Below are positions 14,327 to 24,730 of a stretch of 64,000 bases of DNA, in pieces. Source of the DNA: an uncultured Methanobacterium sp. (GTDB lineage: Archaea > Methanobacteriota > Methanobacteria > Methanobacteriales > Methanobacteriaceae). A program made the translations under genes and the position numbers. The number at the start of each line of letters is the position of its first letter. The first letter of the stretch is position 1. The stretch is from assembly GCF_963666025.1 (NCBI RefSeq), contig NZ_OY762552.1, forward strand, positions 2,316,001-2,380,000. Direction: 5' to 3'. The notes under the pieces were generated by a model. The model was not told where the DNA came from. It saw only the letters and a program-made list of their open reading frames with translations, and did no database searches.

Positions 14327-14360
14327 ATCTATTTTTTTATTTTTACTTTTTTTTATATTT
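14327..14360 (+). terminator. T-rich terminator after pdxS
   Basis: Several runs of seven to nine T interrupted by A or C follow the pdxS stop within ten bases, the usual intrinsic termination signal in archaea. No hairpin is needed or seen. Confidence 0.6.
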
Positions 14361-14536
14361 TTGTTAACAAGGTTTTTAAAGAGTTTTTTTCAGTTAAATG
14401 GCTTTATTCATATATAAAAATGAATAAATTAGTTTTTAATTGAGTTTTTAATTTGATTATTTTGTTCAATCCATCTTAAAGTATTACTTTTTAGCTTGTT
14501 TTGACTCTTTTGTATTATTATTAATTTAATAGAAAG

Positions 14537-14547
14537 TATTATATATG
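14537..14547 (+). promoter_or_regulatory. TATA box of the giant beta-helix protein gene
   Basis: TATTATATATG lies 32 bases before the ATG at 14579, so the transcript would be leaderless or have only a few leader bases. A GGTG at 14567-14570 could still aid initiation if transcription starts further up. Confidence 0.5.
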
Positions 14548-14578
14548 TGGTGATATTACTAAATTTTGGTGTATTGTT

Positions 14579-17500
14579 ATGAAAAAATTCTATATAATTT
14601 TCATGTTAACTGGTTTTTTAGTATTGTTTTCAGTATTGGGAAGTGTTTCAGCTGCTAATTTGACTGTTAATCCAGGTAACAGTATTCAAACTGCGGTGAA
14701 TAATGCTTCTAATGGCGATACAATCATTGTAAATGATAACAATGGCTCTGATTACACTTATAATGAAAATATTATTATAAATAAAAATATCACCCTAAAA
14801 TCAAGTTTTAACACTGTCACTATACATTCCTCAAATCCATCACAATCTGTGCTCATTGTTAATAATGGGGGTAGTGGTTCAATAATCGAGGGATTTACCA
14901 TAAATGGATCAAATAACTCCGTTGGAATTCTCCTAGAAAATGTAAACGAATGCACAATTAAAAATAACAACATTAATGGAAATTATCAAGGAATTTACCT
15001 TTCACAATCATCATATAACACCATAACCAACAATGCTATAACCAACAATACCTATGGAATTTTCATCCCTGCACAATATTCATATGACAACAATATAATC
15101 GCAAATTATATAATCGCAAATGATTATGGGATATTTTCTACTTTCCATTCTTTTAACATACAATTCAATAGAATAATTGGAAATAATTGCTCAGGGTTAT
15201 GGTTCGAAGGAGAAGAAGGAGAATTTTTCGACATATCCAATAACTGGTGGGGCTCTAATAGTCGATTATGCGATTGGAATTGGTATGATCCAAACATATC
15301 ATATGATATATTTTTTAATAGCGGTTTGGATCCATTATACAATGAAATATATTTTACACCTTGGTTGATTTTAAATGTAAACTCCAGTTCTATGAATACT
15401 AACAACAATTCAATCGTTACAGCAGACCTCACACATAACAGCAATGGTGAAGATATTTCTCCACTGGGACACTTGCCTGATGGTATTCCAGTAAATTTCA
15501 CCACCAATTTAGGTACAATTACCAGTACAGCTTACACTAGCAATGGAAAAGCAAATGTATCATTCAGTCGTGGGACAGCTTCTTCTGGAACGGCAACTGT
15601 CACTGCTGCACTGGATGGGCAGTGTGTGCAAACAAATATCACAATTATTAATGCCGATTCTACAGCACCAACAGTAACCGCCAGTCTTGCAAGCGGAACA
15701 TATAACAGAACCCAATCTGTGACTTTAACTGCAACTGATAACATAGATCCAAATCCAGCAATTTATTATACTATCAACAGTAGTACTCCTACAATTTTGA
15801 GTACAATGTATACAGGCCCAATAGTTATCATTAATCCAGGCACCACAACTTTGAAATTTATTGCGGTGGATAGTGCAGGTAATCAGGCTACTGTTCAAAC
15901 TCAAAATTACACTTTAAACCTTGTATCAGATATTAACACAGGTAAAACGTATTCTAAGATCCAAGATGCTATAAATGACCCATCAACCTTAAATGGTCAC
16001 ACAATTGAGATCCTATCCGGAAGTTACACCGAAAATATAATTGTAAATAAAAGCATTACTTTGAAGCCGGTTATTGGTTCTAGAGTCACAATTAAGGCCC
16101 AAAATTATTCTAATCCCACTATAATCATTAATTCTGGGGGTATTAACTCAACAATCAACGGCTTTACCATAACTGGAGGCATTTATGGTGTTCATTTAAA
16201 CTCTGCTAATGATTGCACTATATTGGAAAATGCAATTAGAGGAAATGGCTGTTCTGGATTATGGCTTCTAAATTCTAACAACAATAAAATATTGCAAAAT
16301 ACCATAATAAACAATGGTATGGGGGTCATTCTTCAAAATTCAATGAACAACACTATTTCTGGAAATAATAATTCTGTGAATATCGAGGGGGGCGGATTTA
16401 ACTTATATAACTCCACAAACAACATAATCTCTAATAATAATGTTGATGATGCCATTAGGCTAGGCAATTATTCCCTGAATAACGCCATTTTTGAGAATAA
16501 TCTCAGTGGAATCTATATCTCAGATTATTCAGCTAATAGCATAGTGTTTGAAAACAATATTGATGACATTGATATCTCTAATTCGGACAATACTCAAATA
16601 TATGGAAATAACATTACAGGGTACTGGGCAAGGATTTATATTTATAATTCTTCAGCAAATATCCATTACAACCGAATCACTGGAAATATTGAAAATGTTG
16701 GGAATGGAACGGTAAACGCCACCAACAACTGGTGGGGTACCAATATTCCACTTGTGTCTTCTAATGGGACTGCAAATATTATGATAATGGGTGGAACAGT
16801 CCTCTATGATCCATGGCTTGTTTTGAATGTAACTCCTACTCCTGCAAGTACTAATGGTAATTCCACAGTTACAGCAGATTTAACACATAACAGTGATAAT
16901 AATGACACTTCTCCACAGGGACACATTCCAAATAGTATTCCTGTGAATTTCAGCACTAACCTAGGTACCATAACCAGCCAGGCTTCCACTCGCAATGGAA
17001 AAGCAAATGTATCATTCAGTCGTGGGATAACTTCTTCTGGAACGGCAACTGTCACTGCTGCACTGGATGGGCAGATTGTGCGAACAGATATCACAATTGC
17101 TAATGCTGATTCTACAGCACCAACAGTAACCGCCAGTCTTGCGAGTGGAATATATAACAGAACACAATCTGTGATTTTAACTGCAAATGATAATGTAGAT
17201 CCAAATCCAGCTATTTATTATACTATCAATGGCAGTGCTCCTACAATTTTGAGTACAAGGTATACTGGCCGTATAATTATCAATAATCCTGGCACCACAA
17301 TTTTGATGTTTATTGCGGTGGATAGTGAGGGTAATCATGCTACTGTTCAAACAAAAAATTACACTTTAAACCTTGTATCAAATATTAACACGGGTATGAC
17401 TTATTCTCGTATTCAGGATGCTATTAATGATCCATTGACCTTAAATGGTCATGTTATTGAAGTAGAGATGGCTACATATGTTGAGAATATTGTTTTGAAT

Positions 17501-20500
17501 AAGAAGCTTAAAATTTTGCCCAGTAATGCGCCAGAAGGTGTAATTGTGCCTATTATTGCTGTAGATCCCTTAAGACCTGTTTTAACAATAACATCAGCTG
17601 GAAGCGGTTCATATATTTTTTCCTTGGAGTTTAGAGGTGCTACTAACTCTACAGGGATTTATTTAAACTCTGTTAGTAATTGTACAATCGATTTTAACTC
17701 TATAAATCTTAACAGAGAAGGTATTCTCCTTCAAAATTCCTCTGGAAATCTAATTGAAGGTAACGACATTGAACATAATCAGGATGGTTTAAGTCTCTAC
17801 AATTCATGCAACAACTCTATCGTATCTAATGATGTAATAAATAACACGTGGGGCATTTTTATCCCCGCAGAATGTATGGAGAATATTTCATCTATTTCTT
17901 TGAACAACACGATATCTAGAAACAGAATTAAAAATAATACATATGGTATTTATCTAATCGGAGACATGAGTGCTATCTTCAGCCTTGGTGGCATGCACAC
18001 TAATGACAGCAATATAATTGGAAACTCCATAACCGAAAATATTTATGGTGTTTATTCTAATTCTAGTCCATTTAACATGCATTTTAACATGCTTAACAAT
18101 AACCGTATCAGTAATTTGTGGTTGGAAGTGGATGAAGGGATTAGTTTCAATGCTAAGGATAACTGGTGGGGTTCTAATCATATATTAATGGATTATTCTG
18201 ATGATGGGCATTTACCAACTATTCCTATGGATATTTTTTGCCAGGGAGCACTTGAAACTTGGTATTGGGCTGAAGCAATAGGTGATGTTACTCCATGGCT
18301 TGTTTTAAACGTAACTGCTAATCCTGTAATTACTAATAGTAGTTCTACGATTACTGTAGATCTAACTCATAACAGTGATGGTGACGATACTTCTTCGCAG
18401 GGGTATGTTCCAAATCAAGTTCCTGTGAATTTTTCCACAAATATGGGCTCCATAACAAGTCCTTACTATCTTTGTGAAACACGTAATGGAAAAGTTAATG
18501 TAAATTATAATCGTGGAACTACCACATCCGGAACAGCAACGGTTAGTGTAAATTTAGATGAACAAACTGTGCAAACCAATTTAACCATTGACGCAATTGC
18601 ACCTACTGTAACAGCAAATATTGCAAGCGGAGTTTACAACACTACAAAAACAGTAACTTTAAACACTTCAGATAATTTTGACCCTCACCCAATTATTTAT
18701 TATACAACAGATGGCAGCAATCCAACCAATCAAAGCACGATTTACACAAATCCTATCACTATAATAAACACTACCATTCTAAAGTTCACTGCAATAGATA
18801 ATGCAGGAAATCAAGCTGCAATTCAGACACGTTATTATACTTCAAGTTTACTTATAACTAATAATAACACTGGAAATAAGTATTTAACCATCCAATCAGC
18901 TATTGATGATCCGTTAACCGTTGATGGTGATGTTATTTTTGTGGGAAATGGAACATTTTATGAAAACATTGTGGTAAATAAAAAACTCATCATCACGTCA
19001 CGTGATGATAATGTCACAATTTACAATGCACGACTAAATATTCCTGTTTTCACCATAACTAGCGAAGGAAGTGGCTCAGTAATACAAGGATTCACCTTGG
19101 TATTTTTATATGATGGAGCTGCAGATTATGCGGATTTGGATCCTTATACTATATTTTTAGATCATGCATGTAACTGCACAATTTATGGAAATACAATCTC
19201 TAAAAATGGTTCAGTTGGAGGGGGGATATGTCTTACAGCTTCACCTAACAACGTGATATATGGAAATAATGTTACAAATTATTGTTATGGGGATGGAATT
19301 AGTATATTTAATGATTCAGACAATAATATAATCATAGAGAATAACATCTCAGGAAACTGGAATGGAATTTTGATCCTTTTTTCAGACGGGAATGTCATAA
19401 CTCAGAATAATATAAACACCAATAACATTGGATTATCAATCGATAGTTCGAATGACAATGATATCTATGCTAACTCGATATCAAATAATGTCAAGTACGG
19501 TTTTTATACTTATTGTTCTTCTGTTACTATAAACTTCAACAGAATTATTGGAAACAATTGGTATGGGCTTTATAATGAGTGGAATGGGGCAGTAAATGCA
19601 ACAAACAATTGGTGGGGTACCAACAATCCTCAGAATTCATCAACACATGGAAGTGCGATTTACGCACCTGGAGGAACAGTTTTATATAATCCCTGGCTCG
19701 AACTAAACTTAACAGGTTCTGTAATTCATGTGACACATAACAGTAACTCCACCTCGGAGATAACTGCTGATTTAACCCATAACAACCGGGGAGAAGACAC
19801 TTCCACATCAGGTACGATACCAGATGGTTTACCTGTAAACTTCACCACCACACTGGGAACCATTACCCCTACAGCCACTACCAAAAGAGGCAAAGCAACT
19901 GTAATTCTCACATCGAGCCCATACTCTGGTGCAACAACGGTTACAGCCTCTACTTATAACCAAACTGTTTTTAAATCATTCCGTAAATCGTTTAGCACAA
20001 TACAAGCAGCCATTAGTAACTCGTTAACCATTGATGGTGATGTTATTGTGGTTGCAAATGGGACATACACTGAAAACATTTATGTGAATAAAAATCTCAC
20101 CCTCATCTCAGAAGGTAATGTTACTGTGCAGGCATCAAATCCTTCAGATGCTGATATTTATATTTCAAAATGGGGCAGTGGGACCGTTATTGCATACTTT
20201 AACTTAATCAATGCCACCAACAATTGTGGAATTTATTTGAATTCTGCAACAAACTGTACTATTTACTCCAATAATATAACCGGGAATTTCAATGGTATAA
20301 TACTATACAATTCCACAGGAAACATTATTTTAAATAACACCATCTTGAACAACGAGAATGTTGGTATTGGTTTAGATTATTCAAATAACAATACAATTAC
20401 CAAAAATAACGTTTCAAATAATTGGGTGGGCACGTCTTCCCTGGATTCTTATAATAACATTATTTCCAGGAATAAATTGTACAGAAACGGTTTATATGGA

Positions 20501-23053
20501 GTGTATATGGATGCTTCAAATGACCCGGTTCTTGAAAACTCCATAACTTATAACCTGTGTGGTATTGGCCTTTACAGATCTGCCTCTAACCAGATACATT
20601 TTAACCAAATATTCGGGAACACCTACGGTCTTTTTGCAAATGGAACTAGTGTCATGGTCAATGCCACTAACAACTGGTGGGGACACGAAAATAACACTCC
20701 ACGTGTTGCATACACGGACACACCAGCAGACATAATTATCTATAATGGAAATGTGGTTTATGATCCATGGCTCATACTTACAGTTTATCCTACATCTTAC
20801 AAAGTGGCAAATGGCAAAATATATGAAGCAACCATAACTGCAGATCTGACATATAACAGTGATGGCACAGATACATCAATTCAGGGGCGGGTGCCAGATG
20901 GAATACCGGTATATTTCTATTCCCAGTATGGTACTAACACTTTCCAGCAACTACAATATACATTAAATGGTAAAGCATCAACTAACCTGGTGAGGGATCC
21001 TAATTATCATGATGTTATATTTATCATGGGTGCAGTGGATGGTGATTATAATTTCACAGGGGTGGATTGGATTGCTAAAGCAGTTGTTAACGTTGTGGGA
21101 TCAGCCGTAAATCTATCCAACACCAATCAAAAACTTAATTTAACCTATGAAATACCCTTAAATGACCCAACAACATGGGTAAGTGTTCTTTGGAAGGAAA
21201 CCAGTCTCTACCATGGGGAAGTGGACCTTATTGTAAATGGAGTTGTTGTTAAGAGTTGTAATGTGGTGAATGCAGCTTATCTTGCTTATCATAATTCCTA
21301 TTCTGAAGAGGTTTTTAAACAGATTAAGTTTGTTAATAGTTTGTTCTTAAATCCAGTGGAGTCCACCACTTTCGTGCCAAACCAGTATTTACAGCCCCTT
21401 ATCGATTATTACCATCTTGAAAACATGACATTTGATCAGCTGGAGGATTCCATTCTGTTGTTGGTTAAGATAAAAAATAATTTCACGGATAATGAAATTG
21501 CTTTCATTAAAAATCATCGCCTTGAATTTATAGACCTGGTTGGTTTTATCATGGCCTATCCTGGTGATGCTATTCAAACCATAAGCTTTGTGGACCCAGA
21601 CAACAACCAGACTGTGAGTATAAACTTCCCAGGAAATCCCATACTCCGAATGAGCCCCATGATATATTATGATGGCTACATGGAGGATACCAATGGAACC
21701 CGGTATGATGTGGGATATGAGGGTGTCAGAAGCTTTGCCATAGCCACCACTAAAGTGACAAACAGTGAGGTGCAGTACTGGCTGGATAAACAATCTTTAT
21801 ATGCTCCGGGTGCTATGAAAGCTGCTTATGGAACTTTCCTCACATCTTTACTGGTTATTAAATGTCATGATATGGTGGCTGACCAGGCAGCAACCGCTTA
21901 CAATGTAACTTGGAGTCGTACTACTCCTGTGGTGGTTTCCTGTTGTGATGATGCAGCATCCTCTTATATAACTGGAGAAATGAATCACAGAATGGGAATG
22001 GATGTAAACGGAACAGCAAGTAATGTGTGGGCGTTCCGTTTTGCCTGTTCTTCGGCTTTTTCACCCATTGAGCAGGAAATAGGAAACCCCAATGGAACTA
22101 TTGGATCCGTGACCATGGGAATAGGAGAACGCATAATCAAGGGTGAAACTCCTGAGTTGTTCTACAGCAACGGTCAAATTGTACTGAAAATTAAAGATAA
22201 AGATGACCTTATACTCATGGTTGACCCAATCACCGGCATAGTCCGGGATGTTTCCACAACCATCTGCGGAGCCTACTGCTACCACAACCAGATAACCAAC
22301 CGTCGAATTGACTTGGCACAGAACTTAACTAGCAGTGATCCCAATGTTCAGCCGGAATGGTTGAATTCCACAGCACAAATCAGTATGGCTTCTTCGGCTG
22401 CTGTTTTAGTGGGTTTAGAAGTTACTGGTGAAAGTCCTTTATTTTTAGCAGGAATAGAAATAGGTAGTACAGTTCCAGTTGTAGGGGTAATGATTGGGGG
22501 AGGTTTAGTATTAGCTGCTGTATTAAATTACATCTGTGATCAGTATGGGTGGTTACCACCAGAACAAAGCCGAGAAATACTGGGAAATGCATTCTTACCA
22601 TTTGCACTGATAAACACATTCCTTTATGATGAATCTACACCCACAACCAAACAACTAGAAGAAGCATACTGGAAAGCAGGTTACTTACTGATGGCAATAG
22701 ATAATAGTGATTATGGAGAACTTTATAGGGCAATAACATCTGGATCATTACAAGATAGTAAATATTATTTAAATAACGGAATAAAACGTGAAAAAGCAGT
22801 TAAGGATTTTTTAAGTGCAGGAGGGCCAAAAGGAGATAAAGCTAAATTTTTAAAAAATCTTTATGATAAAAGCAAAAAACGGTGCGATGATGGTTGGAAT
22901 GAGTTAAAAGAGGGGGATGTTGCAAATGGTCTTGTGGATATTACTATAGGACTTTGGGGTTTTGATCTATGGGGTTCTATATTAGCTTTAGAAGTCATTC
23001 CAAAAGAAGCGTTGTCACAAATAAAACAAGAGATACTACGGATTCTATCGTAA
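14579..23053 (+). CDS. Giant secreted beta-helix protein with conserved C-terminal block and variable tail
   Basis: 2824 residues. A signal peptide (MKKFYIIFMLTGFLVLFSVL, cut near SVSA-A) precedes five stalk units starting near residues 26, 450, 934, 1427 and 1800. Each unit is a right-handed parallel beta-helix (pectate-lyase/NosD-type N-x-I repeats) capped by an NNWWG or DNWWG motif, then a PWL strand and an Ig-like domain (TADLTHNS, DGIPVNF, GTATVTA). Units 1-3 add a chitobiase C-terminal-like domain (APTVTASLASG, IYYTIN). From about residue 2170 a non-repetitive block follows, with a hinge MDVNG at 2474-2478, a conserved stretch to about 2593, and a tail of 231 residues containing a hydrophobic span (VPVVGVMIGGGLVLAAVL) and a charged C-terminus. 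No sortase-like or PGF-type anchor is seen. Adhesin-like by architecture; the tail is replaced in a downstream cassette. Confidence 0.85.
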   Translation: MKKFYIIFMLTGFLVLFSVLGSVSAANLTVNPGNSIQTAVNNASNGDTIIVNDNNGSDYTYNENIIINKNITLKSSFNTVTIHSSNPSQSVLIVNNGGSGSIIEGFTINGSNNSVGILLENVNECTIKNNNINGNYQGIYLSQSSYNTITNNAITNNTYGIFIPAQYSYDNNIIANYIIANDYGIFSTFHSFNIQFNRIIGNNCSGLWFEGEEGEFFDISNNWWGSNSRLCDWNWYDPNISYDIFFNSGLDPLYNEIYFTPWLILNVNSSSMNTNNNSIVTADLTHNSNGEDISPLGHLPDGIPVNFTTNLGTITSTAYTSNGKANVSFSRGTASSGTATVTAALDGQCVQTNITIINADSTAPTVTASLASGTYNRTQSVTLTATDNIDPNPAIYYTINSSTPTILSTMYTGPIVIINPGTTTLKFIAVDSAGNQATVQTQNYTLNLVSDINTGKTYSKIQDAINDPSTLNGHTIEILSGSYTENIIVNKSITLKPVIGSRVTIKAQNYSNPTIIINSGGINSTINGFTITGGIYGVHLNSANDCTILENAIRGNGCSGLWLLNSNNNKILQNTIINNGMGVILQNSMNNTISGNNNSVNIEGGGFNLYNSTNNIISNNNVDDAIRLGNYSLNNAIFENNLSGIYISDYSANSIVFENNIDDIDISNSDNTQIYGNNITGYWARIYIYNSSANIHYNRITGNIENVGNGTVNATNNWWGTNIPLVSSNGTANIMIMGGTVLYDPWLVLNVTPTPASTNGNSTVTADLTHNSDNNDTSPQGHIPNSIPVNFSTNLGTITSQASTRNGKANVSFSRGITSSGTATVTAALDGQIVRTDITIANADSTAPTVTASLASGIYNRTQSVILTANDNVDPNPAIYYTINGSAPTILSTRYTGRIIINNPGTTILMFIAVDSEGNHATVQTKNYTLNLVSNINTGMTYSRIQDAINDPLTLNGHVIEVEMATYVENIVLNKKLKILPSNAPEGVIVPIIAVDPLRPVLTITSAGSGSYIFSLEFRGATNSTGIYLNSVSNCTIDFNSINLNREGILLQNSSGNLIEGNDIEHNQDGLSLYNSCNNSIVSNDVINNTWGIFIPAECMENISSISLNNTISRNRIKNNTYGIYLIGDMSAIFSLGGMHTNDSNIIGNSITENIYGVYSNSSPFNMHFNMLNNNRISNLWLEVDEGISFNAKDNWWGSNHILMDYSDDGHLPTIPMDIFCQGALETWYWAEAIGDVTPWLVLNVTANPVITNSSSTITVDLTHNSDGDDTSSQGYVPNQVPVNFSTNMGSITSPYYLCETRNGKVNVNYNRGTTTSGTATVSVNLDEQTVQTNLTIDAIAPTVTANIASGVYNTTKTVTLNTSDNFDPHPIIYYTTDGSNPTNQSTIYTNPITIINTTILKFTAIDNAGNQAAIQTRYYTSSLLITNNNTGNKYLTIQSAIDDPLTVDGDVIFVGNGTFYENIVVNKKLIITSRDDNVTIYNARLNIPVFTITSEGSGSVIQGFTLVFLYDGAADYADLDPYTIFLDHACNCTIYGNTISKNGSVGGGICLTASPNNVIYGNNVTNYCYGDGISIFNDSDNNIIIENNISGNWNGILILFSDGNVITQNNINTNNIGLSIDSSNDNDIYANSISNNVKYGFYTYCSSVTINFNRIIGNNWYGLYNEWNGAVNATNNWWGTNNPQNSSTHGSAIYAPGGTVLYNPWLELNLTGSVIHVTHNSNSTSEITADLTHNNRGEDTSTSGTIPDGLPVNFTTTLGTITPTATTKRGKATVILTSSPYSGATTVTASTYNQTVFKSFRKSFSTIQAAISNSLTIDGDVIVVANGTYTENIYVNKNLTLISEGNVTVQASNPSDADIYISKWGSGTVIAYFNLINATNNCGIYLNSATNCTIYSNNITGNFNGIILYNSTGNIILNNTILNNENVGIGLDYSNNNTITKNNVSNNWVGTSSLDSYNNIISRNKLYRNGLYGVYMDASNDPVLENSITYNLCGIGLYRSASNQIHFNQIFGNTYGLFANGTSVMVNATNNWWGHENNTPRVAYTDTPADIIIYNGNVVYDPWLILTVYPTSYKVANGKIYEATITADLTYNSDGTDTSIQGRVPDGIPVYFYSQYGTNTFQQLQYTLNGKASTNLVRDPNYHDVIFIMGAVDGDYNFTGVDWIAKAVVNVVGSAVNLSNTNQKLNLTYEIPLNDPTTWVSVLWKETSLYHGEVDLIVNGVVVKSCNVVNAAYLAYHNSYSEEVFKQIKFVNSLFLNPVESTTFVPNQYLQPLIDYYHLENMTFDQLEDSILLLVKIKNNFTDNEIAFIKNHRLEFIDLVGFIMAYPGDAIQTISFVDPDNNQTVSINFPGNPILRMSPMIYYDGYMEDTNGTRYDVGYEGVRSFAIATTKVTNSEVQYWLDKQSLYAPGAMKAAYGTFLTSLLVIKCHDMVADQAATAYNVTWSRTTPVVVSCCDDAASSYITGEMNHRMGMDVNGTASNVWAFRFACSSAFSPIEQEIGNPNGTIGSVTMGIGERIIKGETPELFYSNGQIVLKIKDKDDLILMVDPITGIVRDVSTTICGAYCYHNQITNRRIDLAQNLTSSDPNVQPEWLNSTAQISMASSAAVLVGLEVTGESPLFLAGIEIGSTVPVVGVMIGGGLVLAAVLNYICDQYGWLPPEQSREILGNAFLPFALINTFLYDESTPTTKQLEEAYWKAGYLLMAIDNSDYGELYRAITSGSLQDSKYYLNNGIKREKAVKDFLSAGGPKGDKAKFLKNLYDKSKKRCDDGWNELKEGDVANGLVDITIGLWGFDLWGSILALEVIPKEALSQIKQEILRILS
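21493..21636 (+). repeat. 144-bp segment identical to 26880-27023
   Basis: Within the giant gene, bases 21493-21636 match 26880-27023 of the downstream pseudogene without a difference, while flanking parts of the same homology carry scattered substitutions (for example around 21290-21345). Such a patchwork points to recent gene conversion or duplication. Confidence 0.85.
22020..22170 (+). repeat. 151-bp segment identical to 24795-24945
   Basis: Bases 22020-22170 of the giant gene equal 24795-24945 of the detached cassette exactly, beginning just after the MDVNG hinge. Beyond 22170 the two sequences diverge for about 95 bases, then share a further 43-base identical stretch ending in the ACCGTCGAATTGA region. 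Confidence 0.85.
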
Positions 23054-23110
23054 TTATTGAATAGACAGAATCAAATCAATTAAAGAATAATTAACATTAG
23101 GAGATATAAT

Positions 23111-24109
23111 ATGGGTTTATTCAAAAATTTTAGAAATAAATCAAAGCTTAAAAAAGCAAATGAATTATATTACCAATGCAAATATTATGAAGCCATCAAA
23201 CTCTACGATGAAATCTTAGAAAAAAACTTTAACAATGTTGATGTGTGGAATAATAAAGGATTGGCTTTAAAAAATCTGGGTAGGTATCAGGAAGCTTTGG
23301 ACGCTTACAATAAAGCACTAATATTAAATCCCATTGATGTTAATGCATGGAATAATAAAGGTTCTGTTTTAAAGGAACTTGGTAGGTATCGGGAAGCTTT
23401 GGACGCTTACAATAATGCTCTGGAATTAAATCAAGAGAAATCAGGAATATTCTATAATAAAGGAATTATTTTAAGTGATCTTGGTAGGTATCGGGAAGCT
23501 TTGGACGCTTACGATAAAGCTCTGGAATTAAATCCAAAAGATAGTGACACATGGAATAATAAAGGGTTGGTATTACACGATCTTGGTAGATATCAGGAAG
23601 CTTTAGCTGCTTACGATAAAGCTCTGGAATTAAATCCAAAAGATAGTGACACATGGAATAATAAAGGGTTGGTATTACACGATCTTGGTAGGTATCGGGA
23701 AGTTTTGGACGCTTACGATAAAGCTCTGGAATTAAATCCAAAAGATAGTGACACATGGAATAATAAAGGTTCTATTTTAAAGGAACTTGATAGGTATCCA
23801 GAAGCTTTAGATAGTTGCGATAAAGCATTAAAATTAAATCCAAAAAATGATAGTGCATGGAATAATAAGGGCAGTATATACGGAATTATTTTAGAACATT
23901 CTAAAGCGCTTAAATGCTTTGACCGAGCATTAAAATTAAACTCTACAAATTATCAAGCATTATATAATAGAGGAATGACTCTCAAATACCTTGAAAAAAA
24001 ACAGGAAGCATTGAAATGTTTTTATGAAGTTTTAAAGTTGAATCCTGATTTTGAACCAGCTAAGAATCAAAAAGATAAAATTTTGAATTCCGAAGGGAAA
24101 ATACAATGA
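23111..24109 (+). CDS. TPR repeat protein, 332 aa, next to the giant gene
   Basis: About nine 34-residue tetratricopeptide units follow an N-terminal MGLFKNFRNKSKLKKANELY. Typical unit: DTWNNKGLVLHDLGRYQEAL then AAYDKALELNPKD. AGGAG six bases before the ATG supports the start, 57 bases after the giant gene's stop, so the two are probably co-transcribed. The protein has no signal peptide and should stay in the cytoplasm. The second variable-tail cassette at 24731 is also followed by a TPR gene, so a specific partner or protective role toward the tail is possible, but nothing in the sequence proves it. Confidence 0.85.
   Translation: MGLFKNFRNKSKLKKANELYYQCKYYEAIKLYDEILEKNFNNVDVWNNKGLALKNLGRYQEALDAYNKALILNPIDVNAWNNKGSVLKELGRYREALDAYNNALELNQEKSGIFYNKGIILSDLGRYREALDAYDKALELNPKDSDTWNNKGLVLHDLGRYQEALAAYDKALELNPKDSDTWNNKGLVLHDLGRYREVLDAYDKALELNPKDSDTWNNKGSILKELDRYPEALDSCDKALKLNPKNDSAWNNKGSIYGIILEHSKALKCFDRALKLNSTNYQALYNRGMTLKYLEKKQEALKCFYEVLKLNPDFEPAKNQKDKILNSEGKIQ
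23428..23842 (+). repeat. 102-bp coding tandem repeats within the TPR gene
   Basis: The TPR units are nearly identical at base level with a period of exactly 102 bases: AATCCAAAAGATAGTGACAC begins at 23531, 23633 and 23735. Only a few substitutions separate adjacent units, whereas the first and last TPR units are well diverged. This implies recent duplication or homogenisation and a likely variable unit number between strains. Confidence 0.9.
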
Positions 24110-24193
24110 TGAATAGTATGGGATTTAAATTGATATTTATTAAAAAATATGATGAAGTTTTAGAAATTCTATGTAAATGATGGGAGGAATTTA

Positions 24194-24649
24194 TTGAAAA
24201 AGTTCGGATTTGTCTTTTCGGTTATAATGGGGATTTTAGTGGCTTGGATAGTTTTTGATATAATATTTAAATTATCCCTTGATCTTTTACCTGCTAAATT
24301 TTCACTGCTATTGTCTTTTACTTTGTCTTCTTTATTAGCCGGCTTTTTAACAGCTTTGTTAATATCTGAAGATGCATTACTTAAAAGATCAGTTTTAGGT
24401 GTGTTGGATTTATTTAAAAATAAAAGAATTGGATCAGGAATGTTTTCAACTTGTGTTTTTATGTTTTTTAAAGATATTTACCTATTCATGATTACTGCTT
24501 CTGCATTTGGGGACAATTTGACTTTCTTTATTGGTCTGTACTTAGTTTCATTTTTTTTATGTTTGGTTTGGGGAATCATAATGGGGAGTATTGGAGGGAA
24601 ATATGGGGAAATTGTTAGAAATAATTTATCTTTGAGGATTAAGTGTTAA
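24194..24649 (+). CDS. Small polytopic membrane protein, 151 aa
   Basis: The protein has four hydrophobic segments (about residues 5-27, 36-58, 90-105 and 115-140) and short charged loops, ending in a Lys/Arg-rich tail. Start is TTG 24194 with GGGAGG seven bases upstream. I recognise no family. It lies between the first TPR gene and the detached tail cassette, in the place where polymorphic-toxin loci carry an immunity gene; a membrane immunity protein would suit a tail that has a hydrophobic span. That is an inference from position only. Confidence 0.65.
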   Translation: MKKFGFVFSVIMGILVAWIVFDIIFKLSLDLLPAKFSLLLSFTLSSLLAGFLTALLISEDALLKRSVLGVLDLFKNKRIGSGMFSTCVFMFFKDIYLFMITASAFGDNLTFFIGLYLVSFFLCLVWGIIMGSIGGKYGEIVRNNLSLRIKC

Positions 24650-24730
24650 GTAATAGTATTTAACCAATCATCTGCTGTTAATAATGTTTTAGTATAGTCA
24701 TACTTTGGTAGTAGTTAGTTTGGTGTTTGC

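Noticed and set aside
23466..23756. Antisense 96-codon frame across the TPR repeats
   Set aside because: It is a mirror of the 102-base repeats (multiple of three, so stops are avoided in phase) and has no start signal.
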